The notes beneath the pieces are model-generated. The model made no database searches and had not been told where the DNA came from. It worked only from the letters and a program-made list of their open reading frames with translations. This document shows, piece by piece, positions 39,062-48,404 of a DNA stretch of 64,000 bases (position 1 is its first letter; each line of letters begins with the position of its first letter). The translations under genes and the position numbers were made by a program. Source of the DNA: Clostridiales bacterium (GTDB lineage: Bacteria > Bacillota > Clostridia > Oscillospirales > Oscillospiraceae); assembly GCA_012719035.1 (NCBI GenBank), contig JAAYBD010000011.1, forward strand, positions 1 to 64,000, written 5' to 3'.

Positions 39062-40462
39062 TTAATTTTCCTGAGCGGCTATTTTTCTTCCCATGAGAAC
39101 GCCCATAACAGATGCCATCATAAGCCCGCGGGTCCAACCGCTGGAATCTCCGAGGCAATGCAGACCGCGGACATTGGTGTTAAGATCCCTGTCCATTTTG
39201 ACGCGGTTTGAATAGAATTTCAGCTCGGGCGAATATAACAGGGTTTCATTTGACGCAAAGCCCGGAACAACATGGTCAACAGCCTGAATAAAGTTTATGA
39301 TGTTCATCATAGATCTGTAGGGCATCGCGGCGGTAATGTCGCCCGCGACCGCATCTGTCAGGGTCGGGCGGACGTTAGACTGCGCAAGTTCCTTTTCCCA
39401 TGTGCGCTTGCCGTCCAGAATATCGCCAAAGCGCTGAACCATTATATGACCCGCTCCGAGCATATTGGTAAGCTCTCCGACCTTCTGAGCATAGGCAATA
39501 GGCTGGTTGAAAGGATAGCTGAAATTATGGGAGCACAAAATGGCAAGGTTTGTGTTGTCGGACTTTCTATCCTTATATGAATGACCGTTCACGACCGCAA
39601 GATCATCGTCATAGTTTTCCTGACTGACAAAGCCGCCCGGATTCTGACAGAAAGTACGCACCTTGTTTTTAAACGGACGCGGATATCCGATAAGCTTGGA
39701 TTCGTACAAAACATCATTTACACGTTCCATGACCTCATTTCGGACTTCTACTCTTACACCGATGTCAACGGTTCCGGGCTGATGAGCGATACTGTGCTCC
39801 GCACAGATTTTTTCAAGCCACTCCGCTCCCCTTCTGCCCGTTGCGATAACAGTTTTCTCCGCAAAAATCTCTTGGCTCTCCGCACCTTTATGAACAACTA
39901 CGCCAAGGCATTTGTCTCCATCAAGTATGACGTTGTCACATTCATATCCAAACATCAGCTCAACGCCGTTTTCAATTAGATACTGCTCAATTCGGTAATA
40001 TATATCCTGCGCCCTTTCGGTTCCCATATGGCGTATGGGGCAGTCAACAAGTTTTAAGCCCGCCTGTATGGCGCGCTTGCGTATTTCCTTGACCTCGTCA
40101 TAGTTTTCGATGCCCTCCACCTTTTCGTCCGCACCGAATTCAAGATATATCTTGTCGGCGTAGTCGATGAGGTCCTGAGCCTCGTTTTCACCGATAAGGG
40201 TTGGCAAATCCCCGCCGACCTCGTAGCTCAGCGACAGCTTTCCGTCGGAGAAAGCTCCGGCGCCGGAAAAGCCGGTCGTAATATGGCAATACGGCTTGCA
40301 GTTGACGCAGTCCTTAGTCTGTGCCTTAGGGCACCGGCGCTTTTCAACTGAAAGTCCCTTTTCAACCATGACTATTTTCTTTTTACTGCCCTTGCGGATA
40401 AGTTCCAGCGCGGTAAAAATGCCGGCAGGGCCGGCGCCAACGATAACGATATCTGTTTTCAT
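39062..40462 (-). CDS. NAD(P)/FAD-dependent oxidoreductase with Cys cluster
   Basis: The 466-residue flavoprotein begins with the FAD-binding Rossmann motif DIVIVGAGPAGIFTALELI. RCPKAQTKDCVNCKPYCHI follows, then the signature HITTGFSGAGAFSDGKLSLS. A second dinucleotide segment is KTVIATGRRGAEWLE. It belongs with COG2509-type uncharacterized FAD dehydrogenases. The four clustered cysteines might bind a metal or Fe-S cluster; this is inferred. The start at 40462 is chosen for its GGAGG site 5 nt upstream; the frame extends to 40543 without one. The substrate is unknown. Confidence 0.82.
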   Translation of the reverse strand: MKTDIVIVGAGPAGIFTALELIRKGSKKKIVMVEKGLSVEKRRCPKAQTKDCVNCKPYCHITTGFSGAGAFSDGKLSLSYEVGGDLPTLIGENEAQDLIDYADKIYLEFGADEKVEGIENYDEVKEIRKRAIQAGLKLVDCPIRHMGTERAQDIYYRIEQYLIENGVELMFGYECDNVILDGDKCLGVVVHKGAESQEIFAEKTVIATGRRGAEWLEKICAEHSIAHQPGTVDIGVRVEVRNEVMERVNDVLYESKLIGYPRPFKNKVRTFCQNPGGFVSQENYDDDLAVVNGHSYKDRKSDNTNLAILCSHNFSYPFNQPIAYAQKVGELTNMLGAGHIMVQRFGDILDGKRTWEKELAQSNVRPTLTDAVAGDITAAMPYRSMMNIINFIQAVDHVVPGFASNETLLYSPELKFYSNRVKMDRDLNTNVRGLHCLGDSSGWTRGLMMASVMGVLMGRKIAAQEN

Positions 40463-40684
40463 ATGTTCCTCCATGCCCAAAATACATAGGGACATTGTTT
40501 TTATAAACAGCTCCTTCTGTATTCTACATTCCGCATTATACACTAAGCAATCGTCAATAATTACGAAAACAGGACATTTTTCATGTTAATTTTATATATG
40601 TAGTTAGTTTATTCATTTGCTTTGTTAAATACACTAATTTTCGTATATATTTCTTGTAAAAATCGTTGATATTTTTAAGTTCAA
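40463..40684. other. A+T-rich leader region upstream of purE, no gene
   Basis: I looked for a purine riboswitch core and T-box features and found neither. The stretch is strongly A+T-rich and serves as divergent upstream sequence for the FAD gene and purE. Confidence 0.5.
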
Positions 40685-40728
40685 AAGAAGCTCTGCTTCT
40701 TGACCGTGAAATTGTGTTCGTTTAAAAT
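40685..40728 (+). promoter_or_regulatory. purE operon promoter with overlapping inverted repeat
   Basis: TTGACC (40700-40705), 17-bp spacer, TAAAAT (40723-40728). The inverted repeat AAGAAG-CTCTG-CTTCTT (40685-40701) touches the -35 and could be an operator. The spacer contains GTTCG, the reverse of a CGAAC purine-box core, but no second properly spaced inverted copy is present. Confidence 0.6.
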
Positions 40729-40805
40729 AAGATTATAGATATTTTTGCAAACAAGCAATAGGCCGCAGCGGTTCGAAATTTGAATTTTGAAGGATTGGTG
40801 ACAAA

Positions 40806-41300
40806 ATGAAGAAAGTAGCTGTCATAATGGGCAGCGACAGCGATTTGCCCGTTGTCGAAAAAGCAATCAGCAAGCTTGGGGAATTCGGTGTACCCTATGA
40901 GGTGCACGTTTTTTCTGCACACCGGACACCTGCCGAAGCTGCAGACTTTTCAAGAAGTGCACGTGAAAAAGGCTTCGGTGCAATCATAGCAGCAGCCGGA
41001 AAAGCGGCGCATCTTGCCGGTGCTATAGCTGCAAATACCACCTTACCTGTTATCGGCATACCTATAAAATCATCTACTTTGGACGGCTTGGATGCTCTCT
41101 TGTCGACCGTACAGATGCCCTCCGGCATACCTGTTGCAACGGTCGCTATCGACGGAGCGGAAAATGCCGCCCTTCTTGCTGTTTCGATACTTTCCGTATC
41201 TGATGAAGCTCTCGCTGCCAAACTTGCCGACAGCCGTAAGTCGGCGGCAGAAAGCGTTCTTTTAAAGAACAAAGCGGTTGAAGAGAAGTTCAACGCTTGA
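40806..41300 (+). CDS. purE: N5-carboxyaminoimidazole ribonucleotide mutase
   Basis: The 164-residue enzyme acts in purine synthesis, forming CAIR. Motifs are VAVIMGSDSDLPVVEKA, HVFSAHRTPAEAADF (active-site His) and AAAGKAAHLAGAIAA, which fit class I PurE. Class I enzymes normally work with PurK, which is not in this operon. It is the first gene of the purine operon behind a sigma-A promoter. A perfect hairpin separates it from purC. Confidence 0.93.
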   Translation: MKKVAVIMGSDSDLPVVEKAISKLGEFGVPYEVHVFSAHRTPAEAADFSRSAREKGFGAIIAAAGKAAHLAGAIAANTTLPVIGIPIKSSTLDGLDALLSTVQMPSGIPVATVAIDGAENAALLAVSILSVSDEALAAKLADSRKSAAESVLLKNKAVEEKFNA

Positions 41301-41344
41301 ATTTCAGTTATGGTATAATGGCATATACGATTTAAGTAAAAAAC

Positions 41345-41369
41345 ATAATGACTGGAATTCAGTCATTAT
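41345..41369 (+). other. Perfect hairpin between purE and purC
   Basis: ATAATGACTG-GAATT-CAGTCATTAT is a perfect 10-bp stem. No T-run follows, so it is more likely an RNA processing or stability element than a terminator. Confidence 0.5.
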
Positions 41370-41401
41370 AACACATTATAATAGACGGAGGATAAAATTC
41401 G

Positions 41402-42118
41402 ATGGAAAAGACTGTCCAGCTCTATGAGGGCAAGGCAAAAAAGGTATACGCGACAAAAGACGAAAATCTCTGCATAGTTTCCTATAAAGATGACGCGACA
41501 GCCTTTAACGGCGAGAAAAAGGGTTCGATCCTGGGCAAGGGCGTTATAAACAACCGCCTTACGAACCGGCTTATGCAGCTTTTGGAGGAAAAAGGCATAC
41601 CCACGCATTTTGTCGAAGAATTGAACGACCGCGAAACACTCGTAAAAAAAGTTTCCATTGTTCCTCTCGAGGTTATAATCCGCAATATCTCCGCCGGAAG
41701 CTTTGCAAAACGCTATGGCGTGGATGAGGGCATTGTTTTTAAAAACCCGACTATTGAGTTTTCGTTGAAAAATGACGATCTCGGCGATCCTCTCATCAAT
41801 GCCTATCACGCGCTTGCGCTTGAGCTGGCAACAGAAGCCGAAATCGAGACCATAAAAGCCTTTGCCTTTAAGATAAACGACATCCTGAAGGCATTTATGC
41901 TTGAACACGGCATAGAGCTTGTCGACTTCAAGCTTGAATTCGGCAGACTCCCCGACGGAACCATCGTCCTTGCGGATGAGATATCTCCCGACACCTGCCG
42001 TTTCTGGGATGTCAAGACCCACGAAAAGCTTGACAAGGACCGTTTCCGCCGCGATTTGGGCGGAGTTGAGGACGCATATAACGAAGTCATGAGACGTCTG
42101 CTGGGGGATACGAAATGA
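41402..42118 (+). CDS. purC: SAICAR synthetase
   Basis: The 238-residue enzyme joins CAIR and aspartate with ATP. It starts [19 protein letters not shown] and has [20 protein letters not shown] and [20 protein letters not shown], then [11 protein letters not shown], the ATP/magnesium site. Its length is typical for bacteria. ACGGAGG precedes the ATG. The stop overlaps the purF start (ATGA), indicating translational coupling. Confidence 0.95.
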   Translation: MEKTVQLYEGKAKKVYATKDENLCIVSYKDDATAFNGEKKGSILGKGVINNRLTNRLMQLLEEKGIPTHFVEELNDRETLVKKVSIVPLEVIIRNISAGSFAKRYGVDEGIVFKNPTIEFSLKNDDLGDPLINAYHALALELATEAEIETIKAFAFKINDILKAFMLEHGIELVDFKLEFGRLPDGTIVLADEISPDTCRFWDVKTHEKLDKDRFRRDLGGVEDAYNEVMRRLLGDTK

Positions 42119-43551
42119 GTAATATTCACGAGGAATGCGGTGTTTTCGGCGTTTATTCAAACTCTGACTGCGATGTCGCCGCGACCACATATTATGGGCT
42201 TTTCGCCCTCCAGCACCGCGGACAGGAAAGCTGCGGAATCGTTGTAAATGATGATGGGGTTTTTTCAGCCTTTAAAGACACAGGACTTGTGAACGATGTT
42301 TTCACTCCGTCTGTCATGGAAAAGCTCGGCGAGGGCAAAATGGCTATCGGACATTGCCGCTATGGGACAACGGGCGGTAATGACCGCAACAACGCCCAGC
42401 CTCTTGTCGTCAACCACATCAAGGGTAAAATGGCACTTGCCCACAACGGCAACCTTGTAAATTCTGCGGAGCTTCGCGAGGAGCTTGAGCTTCAGGGCAG
42501 TATTTTCCATACAACTACCGACAGCGAGGTCATCTCATATATCATAACTAAAGAGCGCATTGCAGCGGGTTCAATCGAGGATGCCGTAAACAAAGCTATG
42601 GACAGGCTCAAGGGCGCATATTCTCTTGTCGTCATGTCCCCGACAAAGCTTATCGCCGCGCGCGACGAACATGGCTTCCGCCCGCTTTGCTACGGCAAAA
42701 CCCGGGACGGCGACTACGTCGTTGCTTCCGAAAGCTGTGCGCTTGCCGCTGTCGGCGCAACTATGGAGCGCGACCTTAAACCGGGCGAGATTTTAGTCTT
42801 TGATAAAAACGGAGTCCGCTCAATAACTGATCACTGCGGTAAGTGCGAGCCGAATCTCTGCGTTTTTGAATACATTTACTTTGCCCGTCCCGACTCCGTT
42901 ATTGAGGGGTGCAGCGTACACAGTGCAAGACTTCGCGCAGGCGCGTTTCTTGCCCTTGAGCATCCCGTTCAGGCCGACGTCGTTGTGGGCGTCCCTGATT
43001 CGGGTATCGACGCGGCTATAGGCTTTGCCCGCCAGAGCGGCATTCCTTACGGAATAGGTCTTATAAAAAACCGCTATATCGGCAGAACTTTCATATCCCC
43101 CTGTCAAAAATCGCGCGAAGACAAGGTGCGCATCAAGCTCAACCCCGTTGCCGAAACCGTAGCGGGAAAGCGCGTTGTTCTTATCGACGACTCTATAGTC
43201 CGCGGAACTACCTGCGCAAGAATCGTACGCCTCCTTCGTGAGGCGGGCGCAAAGGAGATACACCTGCGCATTTCAGCTCCCCCTTTCCTTAACCCATGCT
43301 ATTACGGAACCGATATTGACAGCCGCGATAACCTTATAGCCTGCCACTATACGGTTGAAGAGATCGCTAAAATTGTCGGCGCCGACACTCTTGGCTATCT
43401 CAGCGTCGAGAATGTAACAAAGCTAACGGACTTCCCCTGTCACAAGGGCTTTTGTTCCGCTTGCTTCAGCGGCGATTATCCTACGGAAATCCCCCAAAAA
43501 GCGTGTAAAAGCAGGTTTGAACAGAAGATAAGCGAAAGGAGTCATACGTAA
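42115..43551 (+). CDS. purF: Amidophosphoribosyltransferase
   Basis: The 478-residue enzyme makes phosphoribosylamine from PRPP and glutamine, the committed step. The nucleophile Cys8 follows a seven-residue propeptide ([14 protein letters not shown]). The PRPP loop is [19 protein letters not shown]-terminal cysteines ([16 protein letters not shown]) indicate the [4Fe-4S] type, which is oxygen sensitive, as in Bacillus. It overlaps purC by 4 nt and touches the purM start (TAATG). Confidence 0.96.
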   Translation: MSNIHEECGVFGVYSNSDCDVAATTYYGLFALQHRGQESCGIVVNDDGVFSAFKDTGLVNDVFTPSVMEKLGEGKMAIGHCRYGTTGGNDRNNAQPLVVNHIKGKMALAHNGNLVNSAELREELELQGSIFHTTTDSEVISYIITKERIAAGSIEDAVNKAMDRLKGAYSLVVMSPTKLIAARDEHGFRPLCYGKTRDGDYVVASESCALAAVGATMERDLKPGEILVFDKNGVRSITDHCGKCEPNLCVFEYIYFARPDSVIEGCSVHSARLRAGAFLALEHPVQADVVVGVPDSGIDAAIGFARQSGIPYGIGLIKNRYIGRTFISPCQKSREDKVRIKLNPVAETVAGKRVVLIDDSIVRGTTCARIVRLLREAGAKEIHLRISAPPFLNPCYYGTDIDSRDNLIACHYTVEEIAKIVGADTLGYLSVENVTKLTDFPCHKGFCSACFSGDYPTEIPQKACKSRFEQKISERSHT

Positions 43552-44588
43552 TGAAAAGCTTCTCCGAAAGCTACAAGGATGCCGGCGTTGACATCACCGC
43601 CGGCTACAAGGCTGTTGAGCTGATGAAAAGCCATATCACGCGGACAATGGTCGGCACAAACACTTTTGATATCGGCGGATTCGGAGGTCTTTTTGAGCTT
43701 GACCTCAAAGACACTCCCAATCCCGTACTGGTAAGCGGCACAGACGGTGTTGGCACAAAGCTAAAGCTTGCTTTTCTTATGGACAAACATGATACTGTCG
43801 GTATCGACTGCGTTGCAATGTGCGTAAATGACATCATATGCTGCGGGGCAAAGCCGCTTTTTTTCCTTGACTACATTGCCTGCGGCAGAAACGTGCCCGA
43901 GAAAATCGCCGCAATCGTTTCCGGCGTTGCAGAGGGATGTGTCCAAAGCGGCTGTGCTCTCATCGGCGGCGAAACTGCCGAAATGCCCGGCTTCTACCCT
44001 GTCCATGAATACGACCTCGCCGGTTTCTCTGTCGGCGTCGTGGATAAATCAAAGGTGCTTGATAAAAACACCGTAACAGAGGGCGATGTCATTATCGCGC
44101 TCCCATCCAGCGGTGTCCACAGCAACGGTTTTTCACTCGTCCGTAAGATATTCGATGTCGAAAACTGCGACTTGAATGCCCCCGTTGCGGCGCTTGGCGG
44201 CGCATCACTTGGCGAAACGCTCCTCACCCCGACAAAAATATACGTAAAGCCCATGCTTGCGCTCTTTGACTCAGTGACCGTCAAGGCTGTTTCGCATATT
44301 ACGGGCGGCGGTTTCTACGAGAACATTCCACGCAGTCTCCCAAAGGGCTTTTCGGCTAAAATCGACCGCTCCTCCCTGCGCATACTCCCTATTTTCAATT
44401 ACCTCGCGGAGACCGGCGGAATTCCCGAACGCGATATGTTCAACACTTATAACATGGGTGTCGGCATGAGCGTTGTTGTCTCAAAGGCAGACGCAGACAA
44501 GGCGCTTGAAATCCTTCATACATTCGGGGAGGACGCCTATATAATGGGTGAAATCATCAAATCCGGCGAGGGTGCTGTAATATGCTGA
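43551..44588 (+). CDS. purM: AIR synthetase (FGAM cyclo-ligase)
   Basis: The 345-residue ATP-dependent enzyme closes the imidazole ring. It has the family segments VSGTDGVGTKLKLAF, DCVAMCVNDIICCGAKPLFF, ALIGGETAEMPGFY and VKAVSHITGGGFYENIPR. The start shares one base with the purF stop codon. It is followed by purN with a 7-nt overlap. Confidence 0.96.
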   Translation: MKSFSESYKDAGVDITAGYKAVELMKSHITRTMVGTNTFDIGGFGGLFELDLKDTPNPVLVSGTDGVGTKLKLAFLMDKHDTVGIDCVAMCVNDIICCGAKPLFFLDYIACGRNVPEKIAAIVSGVAEGCVQSGCALIGGETAEMPGFYPVHEYDLAGFSVGVVDKSKVLDKNTVTEGDVIIALPSSGVHSNGFSLVRKIFDVENCDLNAPVAALGGASLGETLLTPTKIYVKPMLALFDSVTVKAVSHITGGGFYENIPRSLPKGFSAKIDRSSLRILPIFNYLAETGGIPERDMFNTYNMGVGMSVVVSKADADKALEILHTFGEDAYIMGEIIKSGEGAVIC

Positions 44589-45214
44589 AAACGAAGATTG
44601 CCGTCCTCGTTTCCGGCGGAGGAACAAATCTGCAATCACTCATTGACGCGCAGCAAAGCGGTATAATAAAAAGCGGTGAGATTGCCCTTGTTGTTTCAAG
44701 TTCCGAAACGGCATACGCTCTTGAAAGGGCAAAAAATCACGGTATCGCATACCTTGCGGTTTCAAAAAAGTCCTGCGGAAGTCAGGCGGAATTTGAAAAC
44801 AAAATACAGAGAGCACTCACCGAAAACGGCATTCAGCTTGTCGTTTTGGCGGGCTTTATGTCTATTTTGTCCGCCGATTTTGTATCGAAATGGGAAAAAC
44901 GCATAATCAATGTACATCCCTCGCTTATTCCCTCCTTCTGCGGAGAAGGCTATTACGGACTGCGCGTGCATGAAGCCGCCTTGAAATACGGCGTCAAGCT
45001 TACGGGGGCAACCGTACATTTTGTTAACGAGATACCCGACGGCGGTGAAATCATATTACAGAAAAGCGTCCCTGTTTATAAAAATGACACGCCCGAAACG
45101 CTTCAAAAGCGCGTGATGGAGCGTGCCGAATGGAAGATACTTCCCCGTGCAGCGGAGCTCGTCTCCAGAAAGATTTTGAAAGAGGGCATTAGTTATGGCT
45201 TACAGCGCAAATGA
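44582..45214 (+). CDS. purN: Phosphoribosylglycinamide formyltransferase
   Basis: The 210-residue enzyme transfers formyl from 10-formyl-THF to GAR. Motifs are VLVSGGGTNLQSLID, VVLAGFMSILSADF, INVHPSLIPSFCG (catalytic Asn/His) and TVHFVNEIPDGGEII with the catalytic Asp. It overlaps both purM and the IMP cyclohydrolase gene (20 nt), so the operon is tightly coupled. The family is the folate-dependent PurN, not PurT. Confidence 0.94.
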   Translation: MLKTKIAVLVSGGGTNLQSLIDAQQSGIIKSGEIALVVSSSETAYALERAKNHGIAYLAVSKKSCGSQAEFENKIQRALTENGIQLVVLAGFMSILSADFVSKWEKRIINVHPSLIPSFCGEGYYGLRVHEAALKYGVKLTGATVHFVNEIPDGGEIILQKSVPVYKNDTPETLQKRVMERAEWKILPRAAELVSRKILKEGISYGLQRK

Positions 45215-45908
45215 TATCGGCATGATACTTCGCGGAAACGCCTACCCGGGCAGAGGAATCGTCATAGGCAAAAGCGCCGATGGCAAAAAAGCGGTTTTTG
45301 CTTATTTTATTATGGGCAGAAGTGAAAACAGCCGCAACCGCATCTTTGTAGAAAAGGGATCTGACCTACTAATACACCCCTTTGACGAAAGCAAGGTGGA
45401 AGACCCCAGCCTTATCATCTATTCCCCTGTACGCGTTTTCCGCGATAAGACTATTGTCACGAACGGTGACCAGACGGATACAATATATGATTATTTGGTC
45501 AAGAAAGATACATTTGAAAACGCTCTCGATACGCGCTGCTTTGAGCCGGATGAGCCGAACTATACTCCGCGCATCAGCGGACTTTTAGACTTTGAAAACA
45601 GCTTCAAATATAAGATGAGCATCCTAAAATCTGCCGATGCCGCCGGTACGGACTGCAACCGCTTTACTTTTTCATATTGTCCCCTTGACGGAGTCGGACA
45701 CTTCATTCACACTTATGCGGGCAACGGCAATCCCATCCCGAGCTTCTCCGGCGAGCCTGAAGTGGTCGCCGTCGGAAACTGCATTGACGAATATACGAAA
45801 CTCATTTGGGACAACCTCAACGCAGACAACAAGGTTTCTCTATATGTACGTTTCATAGATTTAGCGAGCGGAGAATATGAGAGCCGCATGATAAACAAAA
45901 ATTCGTGA
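45195..45908 (+). CDS. purO: IMP cyclohydrolase, archaeal PurO type
   Basis: The 237-residue protein closes the purine ring, turning FAICAR into IMP. It is unrelated to the PurH N-terminal domain. PurO-like segments are GNAYPGRGIVIGKSADGKK, TIVTNGDQTDTIYDYL and PNYTPRISGLLDFENSFKY, comparable to the archaeal VSNGSHTDTI and NTPRIA. It lies between purN and a free-standing AICAR transformylase, exactly where bifunctional purH would be. The start lies inside purN with AGAGGGC upstream. PurO is also found in a number of Clostridia, so this is a known but less common arrangement. Confidence 0.88.
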   Translation: MAYSANDIGMILRGNAYPGRGIVIGKSADGKKAVFAYFIMGRSENSRNRIFVEKGSDLLIHPFDESKVEDPSLIIYSPVRVFRDKTIVTNGDQTDTIYDYLVKKDTFENALDTRCFEPDEPNYTPRISGLLDFENSFKYKMSILKSADAAGTDCNRFTFSYCPLDGVGHFIHTYAGNGNPIPSFSGEPEVVAVGNCIDEYTKLIWDNLNADNKVSLYVRFIDLASGEYESRMINKNS

Positions 45909-45920
45909 AAGGGAAAGACA

Positions 45921-47105
45921 ATGAAGGAATTTGAGCTGAAATACGGGTGCAATCCCAATCAGAAGCCTGCAAGAATATATATGCAAAACGGAAGCAAGCT
46001 TCCGATTACCATCTTGAACGGCCGTCCCGGCTATATAAATTTTCTCGACGCGTTCAATAGCTGGCAGCTTGTAAAGGAGCTGTCAATCGCGGTCAAAATG
46101 TGCGCCGCTGCGAGTTTCAAGCATGTCAGCCCCACCAGCGCGGCGGTCGGAAGAAAGCTTCCCGATGAGTTGAAGCGCGCCTGTTTCGTTGACGATATCG
46201 AAGGGCTTGACGATTCCCCGCTCGCCTGTGCCTACGCAAGGGCAAGGGGTACTGACCGCATGAGCAGCTTCGGTGACTGGATTGCTCTAAGCGAAACCTG
46301 CGATGCTGTAACAGCAAGCATTATAAAGCGTGAAGTGTCGGACGGCATCATCGCCCCCGGATATACGCCGGAAGCACTCGAAATCCTTAAAACAAAAAAA
46401 CAGGGTGCTTACAACATCATAGCGATAGACCCCGACTATATACCGGAGGAAAAGGAGATAAAGCAGGTTTTCGGAATTACCTTTGAGCAGGGACGCAACA
46501 ATTTTGAAATCAGCGCAGATTTACTGAAAAACATCGTTACTGCTAACAAAACGCTGCCCGAAAGTGCGGTGCGCGACCTCATTATCAGCCTTATAACGCT
46601 CAAATACACGCAGTCAAACTCCGTCTGCTACGCAGTCGACGGACAGGCTATCGGCGTGGGTGCGGGACAGCAAAGCCGCATACACTGCACGCGCCTCGCG
46701 GGCAGCAAGGCTGACAACTGGCATCTGAGGCAAAGTCCCATGGTTCTTGACTTGCCGTTTATTAAAGACCTCCCCCGCGCGGTGCGTGACAATACGATTG
46801 ACGTTTACATTTCCGATGAATCGGACGATGTCCGCGGCGATGACGTCTGGCACCAGTTTTTCACAGAACAGCCGCGAAAACTCTCATACGAAGAAAAGCG
46901 GGAGTATCTTGCAAAAATCGAGGGTGTGTCTCTCGGCTCAGACGCTTTCTTTCCTTTCGGTGACAACATCATCCGTGCAAGAAGAAGCGGCGTAACCTAT
47001 GTTGCCCAGCCCGGCGGCTCCGTCCGCGATGACGATGTCATAAAAGAGTGCGACATCAGAAATATGGTAATGGCGTTTACCGGCATGAGATTGTTCCACC
47101 ATTAA
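45921..47105 (+). CDS. Free-standing AICAR transformylase
   Basis: The 394-residue enzyme formylates AICAR with 10-formyl-THF. It starts ELKYGCNPNQKPARIYMQNG and has the catalytic Lys-His pair in AASFKHVSPTSAAVG. QQSRIHCTRLAGSKADNWHL and DAFFPFGDNIIRARRSGVTY complete the transformylase domain. There is no N-terminal cyclohydrolase domain, and the upstream PurO protein supplies that step. AAAGGG precedes the ATG. It corresponds to the C-terminal part of PurH, hence no symbol is given. Confidence 0.9.
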   Translation: MKEFELKYGCNPNQKPARIYMQNGSKLPITILNGRPGYINFLDAFNSWQLVKELSIAVKMCAAASFKHVSPTSAAVGRKLPDELKRACFVDDIEGLDDSPLACAYARARGTDRMSSFGDWIALSETCDAVTASIIKREVSDGIIAPGYTPEALEILKTKKQGAYNIIAIDPDYIPEEKEIKQVFGITFEQGRNNFEISADLLKNIVTANKTLPESAVRDLIISLITLKYTQSNSVCYAVDGQAIGVGAGQQSRIHCTRLAGSKADNWHLRQSPMVLDLPFIKDLPRAVRDNTIDVYISDESDDVRGDDVWHQFFTEQPRKLSYEEKREYLAKIEGVSLGSDAFFPFGDNIIRARRSGVTYVAQPGGSVRDDDVIKECDIRNMVMAFTGMRLFHH

Positions 47106-47121
47106 TAGTCGGAGGTTATCC

Positions 47122-48402
47122 ATGAAGATAATGGTCATTGGCGGCGGCGGAAGAGAGCACGCCATTATAAAGAAATTGAGACAAAGCCCGAAAATCACTG
47201 AAATTTACGCTCTTCCCGGCAACGGCGGCATTGCTCAAGATGCCGTCTGCACAGGCATAGGCGCAAAGGATATCCCCGAAATAGTAAATTTTGCAAAAAA
47301 CAATTCAATTGATTTTGCCGTTGTCGCACCGGACGACCCTTTGGTTCTCGGTGCTGTCGACGAGCTTGAAAAAATCGGCGTTCCCTGCTTCGGTCCCGAT
47401 AAAAATGCCGCTGTCATCGAGGGCAGTAAGGTGTTCAGCAAAGACCTTATGAAAAAATACGGTATTCCTACCGCAAAATATGAGGTTTTTACCGATATGC
47501 AGAAGGCGCTTGCCTATCTTGACACCGCCCCTATTCCCACCGTCGTCAAGGCGGACGGTCTGGCACTTGGCAAGGGTGTGATCATAGCCGCAACACGCGA
47601 TGAAGCCAAAGGTGCTGTCCGCTCCATGATGGAAGACAAGGTTTTCGGCGAAAGCGGCTCGCAGATCGTTATTGAGGAATTTCTTGAAGGTCCCGAGGTT
47701 TCGGTTTTGACTTTTACAGACGGGAACACGCTCGTCCCCATGGTTTCCAGCATGGATCACAAGCGCGCCCGCGACAATGACGAAGGTCTAAATACGGGCG
47801 GCATGGGTACTGTCGCACCGAATCCATATTATACAGATGAAATTGCTAAAGAGTGTATGGAGAAGATTTTTCTCCCCACGATAAAGGCTATGAACGCGGA
47901 GAACCGCACATTTAAGGGCTGCTTGTATTTCGGACTTATGTTAACCAAAGACGGTCCCAAAGTCATCGAATATAACTGCCGTTTCGGCGATCCGGAAACG
48001 CAGGTCGTACTTCCGCTTCTGGAAAGCGATTTGTTTGAAATCATGCAGGCGGTGAGAAACGGAATGCTCTCTGAAACGGAAGTTAAGTTTTCTTCCGGTT
48101 CTGCCTGCTGTGTTATAATGGCTTCAGATGGGTATCCCGAAAAATACGAAAAGGGCTTTGAGATTTCTCTTCCCTCTCCCGAACCTGCCGGCACAGAAAT
48201 TTACGTCGCCGGAGCGAAGCTTGAGGGCGGAAAGCTGCTCACCAACGGCGGACGCGTCCTTGGCGTTACGGCAAAGTCTGATGACTTGAAGTCCGCAATC
48301 AATAAGGCATATGAAGCGGTTAAGCTTGTTCATTTTAAGAATGCGTTCTACCGCACAGACATCGGTCAAAGGGCGCTCAAAGCATTTAAAAAGGAGGTGT
48401 GA
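47122..48402 (+). CDS. purD: Phosphoribosylamine-glycine ligase
   Basis: The 426-residue ATP-grasp enzyme makes GAR. It has VIGGGGREHAIIKKL and ALPGNGGIAQDAV, the ATP-grasp segments VVKADGLALGKGVIIA and VIEEFLEGPEVSVLTF, and the catalytic segment VIEYNCRFGDPETQVVLP. The length is normal. CGGAGG precedes the ATG. Its last codons contain the ribosome binding site of purL. Confidence 0.95.
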   Translation: MKIMVIGGGGREHAIIKKLRQSPKITEIYALPGNGGIAQDAVCTGIGAKDIPEIVNFAKNNSIDFAVVAPDDPLVLGAVDELEKIGVPCFGPDKNAAVIEGSKVFSKDLMKKYGIPTAKYEVFTDMQKALAYLDTAPIPTVVKADGLALGKGVIIAATRDEAKGAVRSMMEDKVFGESGSQIVIEEFLEGPEVSVLTFTDGNTLVPMVSSMDHKRARDNDEGLNTGGMGTVAPNPYYTDEIAKECMEKIFLPTIKAMNAENRTFKGCLYFGLMLTKDGPKVIEYNCRFGDPETQVVLPLLESDLFEIMQAVRNGMLSETEVKFSSGSACCVIMASDGYPEKYEKGFEISLPSPEPAGTEIYVAGAKLEGGKLLTNGGRVLGVTAKSDDLKSAINKAYEAVKLVHFKNAFYRTDIGQRALKAFKKEV

Positions 48403-48404
48403 GC

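Noticed and set aside
40463..40805. Purine riboswitch or PurR boxes upstream of purE
   Set aside because: No purine aptamer core was found. Two CGAAC cores occur on the minus strand near 40717 and 40776 but point the same way and are about 60 bp apart, unlike the inverted paired PurBox layout.
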